A stretch of 8,581 bases of DNA, taken from positions 1,271-9,851 of the forward strand of contig DDPM01000128.1 of NCBI GenBank assembly GCA_002342165.1. Reading direction: 5' to 3'. Below are positions 7,784 through 8,581 of the stretch, piece after piece. Within the stretch, counting starts at the first letter, position 1. Every line of letters begins with the position of its first letter. The notes beneath the pieces were generated by a model, which searched no databases, was not told the origin of the DNA, and saw only the letters and a list, made by a program, of their open reading frames with translations. The DNA comes from Hylemonella sp. UBA2468. GTDB lineage: Bacteria; Pseudomonadota; Gammaproteobacteria; Burkholderiales; Burkholderiaceae_C. Made by a program: the position numbers and the translations under genes.

Positions 7784-7786
7784 GGA
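7781..7786 (+). promoter_or_regulatory. Ribosome-binding site overlapping the stop codon of the ATP-grasp gene
   Basis: TAAGGA is a strong Shine-Dalgarno whose first three bases are the TAA stop of the upstream gene. It lies 7 nt before the ATG at 7794. This arrangement points to tight coupling of ATP-grasp and alpha-E protein synthesis. Confidence 0.75.
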
Positions 7787-7793
7787 ATTGGGG

Positions 7794-8581
7794 ATGCTAA
7801 GTCGTACCGCAGATCACTTGTACTGGATGTCCCGTTACTTTGAGCGCGCGGAAAACACGGCCCGCATGCTTGACGTCAATTACCAAACTTCGTTACTTCC
7901 CCAATCGGCTGCAGTTGCCAAATGGGGCTGGCAAGGGCTTTTATCTATCAGCGAGTTGCTTCCTTCATACCAAGCTTTGTATGGTGAAGTCACAGCCAAT
8001 GGTGTTATGGAATTTATGGTGAGTGACCCTGACAACCCGTCATCCATCATTTCTTGTTTGCGAGCGGTTCGGGAAAATGCACGTGCGGTTCGAGGTACCT
8101 TGACCACGGAGTTGTGGGAAACCCAAAACCAGACATGGCTGGAGGCTCAGCGGTGGGTAAACAGCAAAGCGTTTTTGAGTGACCCAGGGCAGTTTTTTGA
8201 ATGGGTCAAATTTCGCTCACATTTGTCCCGAGGTGTCACCGTGGGTACCATGCTGATGGATGAAGCGCTTTATTTCATGCGAATGGGTACTTTTCTAGAG
8301 CGCGCCGACAACACAGCCCGTTTGGTGGACGTGAAGTACCACGCCGTTGAAAGCGACTTTTTTGGTGCGGCCAACGAAAAAGACCAAGCCTACGACTTCT
8401 ATCACTGGAGTGCAATTCTGCGCAGTGTGAGTGCCTTTGAGGTCTATCGCAAGGTGTACCGTGATGTTATTCGCCCCGAACGTGTGGCCGAGTTGTTGAT
8501 TCTTCGGCCAGACATGCCGCGGTCATTGCACGCCAGCATGGTGGAGGTGTTGAGTAATCTTAAATTGGTGAGTGAGCGCCA
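7794..8581 (+). CDS. Alpha-E (DUF403) domain protein, 3' end outside the window
   Basis: The frame is open from the ATG at 7794 to the window edge: 262 complete codons with no stop. The family is usually a little over 300 residues, so roughly the last 50 are missing. It begins MLSRTADHLYWMSRYFERAENTA, a hallmark of alpha-E (COG2307-like) proteins, and is predicted all-helical and soluble. A second copy of the signature appears later: ERAENTARMLDVNY at 17-30 and ERADNTARLVDVKY at 169-182 agree at 10 of 14 positions, suggesting a two-fold internal repeat. The family is consistently found next to, or fused to, circularly permuted ATP-grasp enzymes and is thought to act as their partner. Its biochemical activity is unknown. 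It is the second gene of the rightward operon. In related bacteria a transglutaminase-like gene and an Anbu-type peptidase gene often follow, but neither is visible here. Confidence 0.93.
   Translation, partial: MLSRTADHLYWMSRYFERAENTARMLDVNYQTSLLPQSAAVAKWGWQGLLSISELLPSYQALYGEVTANGVMEFMVSDPDNPSSIISCLRAVRENARAVRGTLTTELWETQNQTWLEAQRWVNSKAFLSDPGQFFEWVKFRSHLSRGVTVGTMLMDEALYFMRMGTFLERADNTARLVDVKYHAVESDFFGAANEKDQAYDFYHWSAILRSVSAFEVYRKVYRDVIRPERVAELLILRPDMPRSLHASMVEVLSNLKLVSER

Noticed and set aside
7840..8107. Short overlapping frames on both strands inside the alpha-E gene
   Set aside because: The continuous frame from 7794 encodes a clear alpha-E protein through the whole interval, so the short frames are overlaps of it.

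Overview
The window comes from a bacterial chromosome, most likely a betaproteobacterium of the order Burkholderiales (Comamonadaceae-like). This placement rests on the protein sequences, on moderate base composition (near 50% G+C by eye), and on a gene set I know from that group. It is a judgement from memory, not a database result. The DNA is densely coding, with no RNA gene, insertion sequence, CRISPR array or other mobile feature visible.

The layout is two divergent operons that share one 175-bp control region (6154-6328). Leftward, on the minus strand: a transglutaminase-like / DUF2126 (glutamine-synthetase-like) fusion protein (6153-2713); then, after 12 bp, a circularly permuted ATP-grasp / alpha-E fusion protein (2700-40); then, after 17 bp, the first seven codons of what looks like a second transglutaminase-family protein (22 to the left edge). 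Rightward, on the plus strand: a stand-alone circularly permuted ATP-grasp protein (6329-7783), then, after 10 bp, a stand-alone alpha-E protein (7794 to the right edge, truncated there).

The combination matches a predicted but biochemically uncharacterised peptide-synthesis or peptide-tagging system described in comparative-genomic work on amidoligases (Iyer, Aravind and colleagues, 2009). That system has a circularly permuted ATP-grasp ligase, a circularly permuted glutamine-synthetase-like ligase, an alpha-helical 'alpha-E' partner, transglutaminase-like enzymes and, often, an Anbu/proteasome-like NTN-hydrolase. No NTN-hydrolase lies within this window. If present, it is probably just beyond 8581. 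Both operons carry a version of the ATP-grasp plus alpha-E pair, fused on the left and separate on the right. The fused copy has lost several residues that the stand-alone copy keeps.

The most striking non-coding feature is a pair of back-to-back sequences that fit the sigma-54 (RpoN) -24/-12 promoter pattern closely, one facing each operon (11/12 and 10/12 matches to TGGCACG-N4-TTGCW, both with exact GG-N10-GC spacing). They place the transcription starts just upstream of the chosen start codons and rule out the longer in-frame starts. This suggests that the whole system is switched on together by an enhancer-binding activator, for example under nitrogen limitation. That last step is inference.
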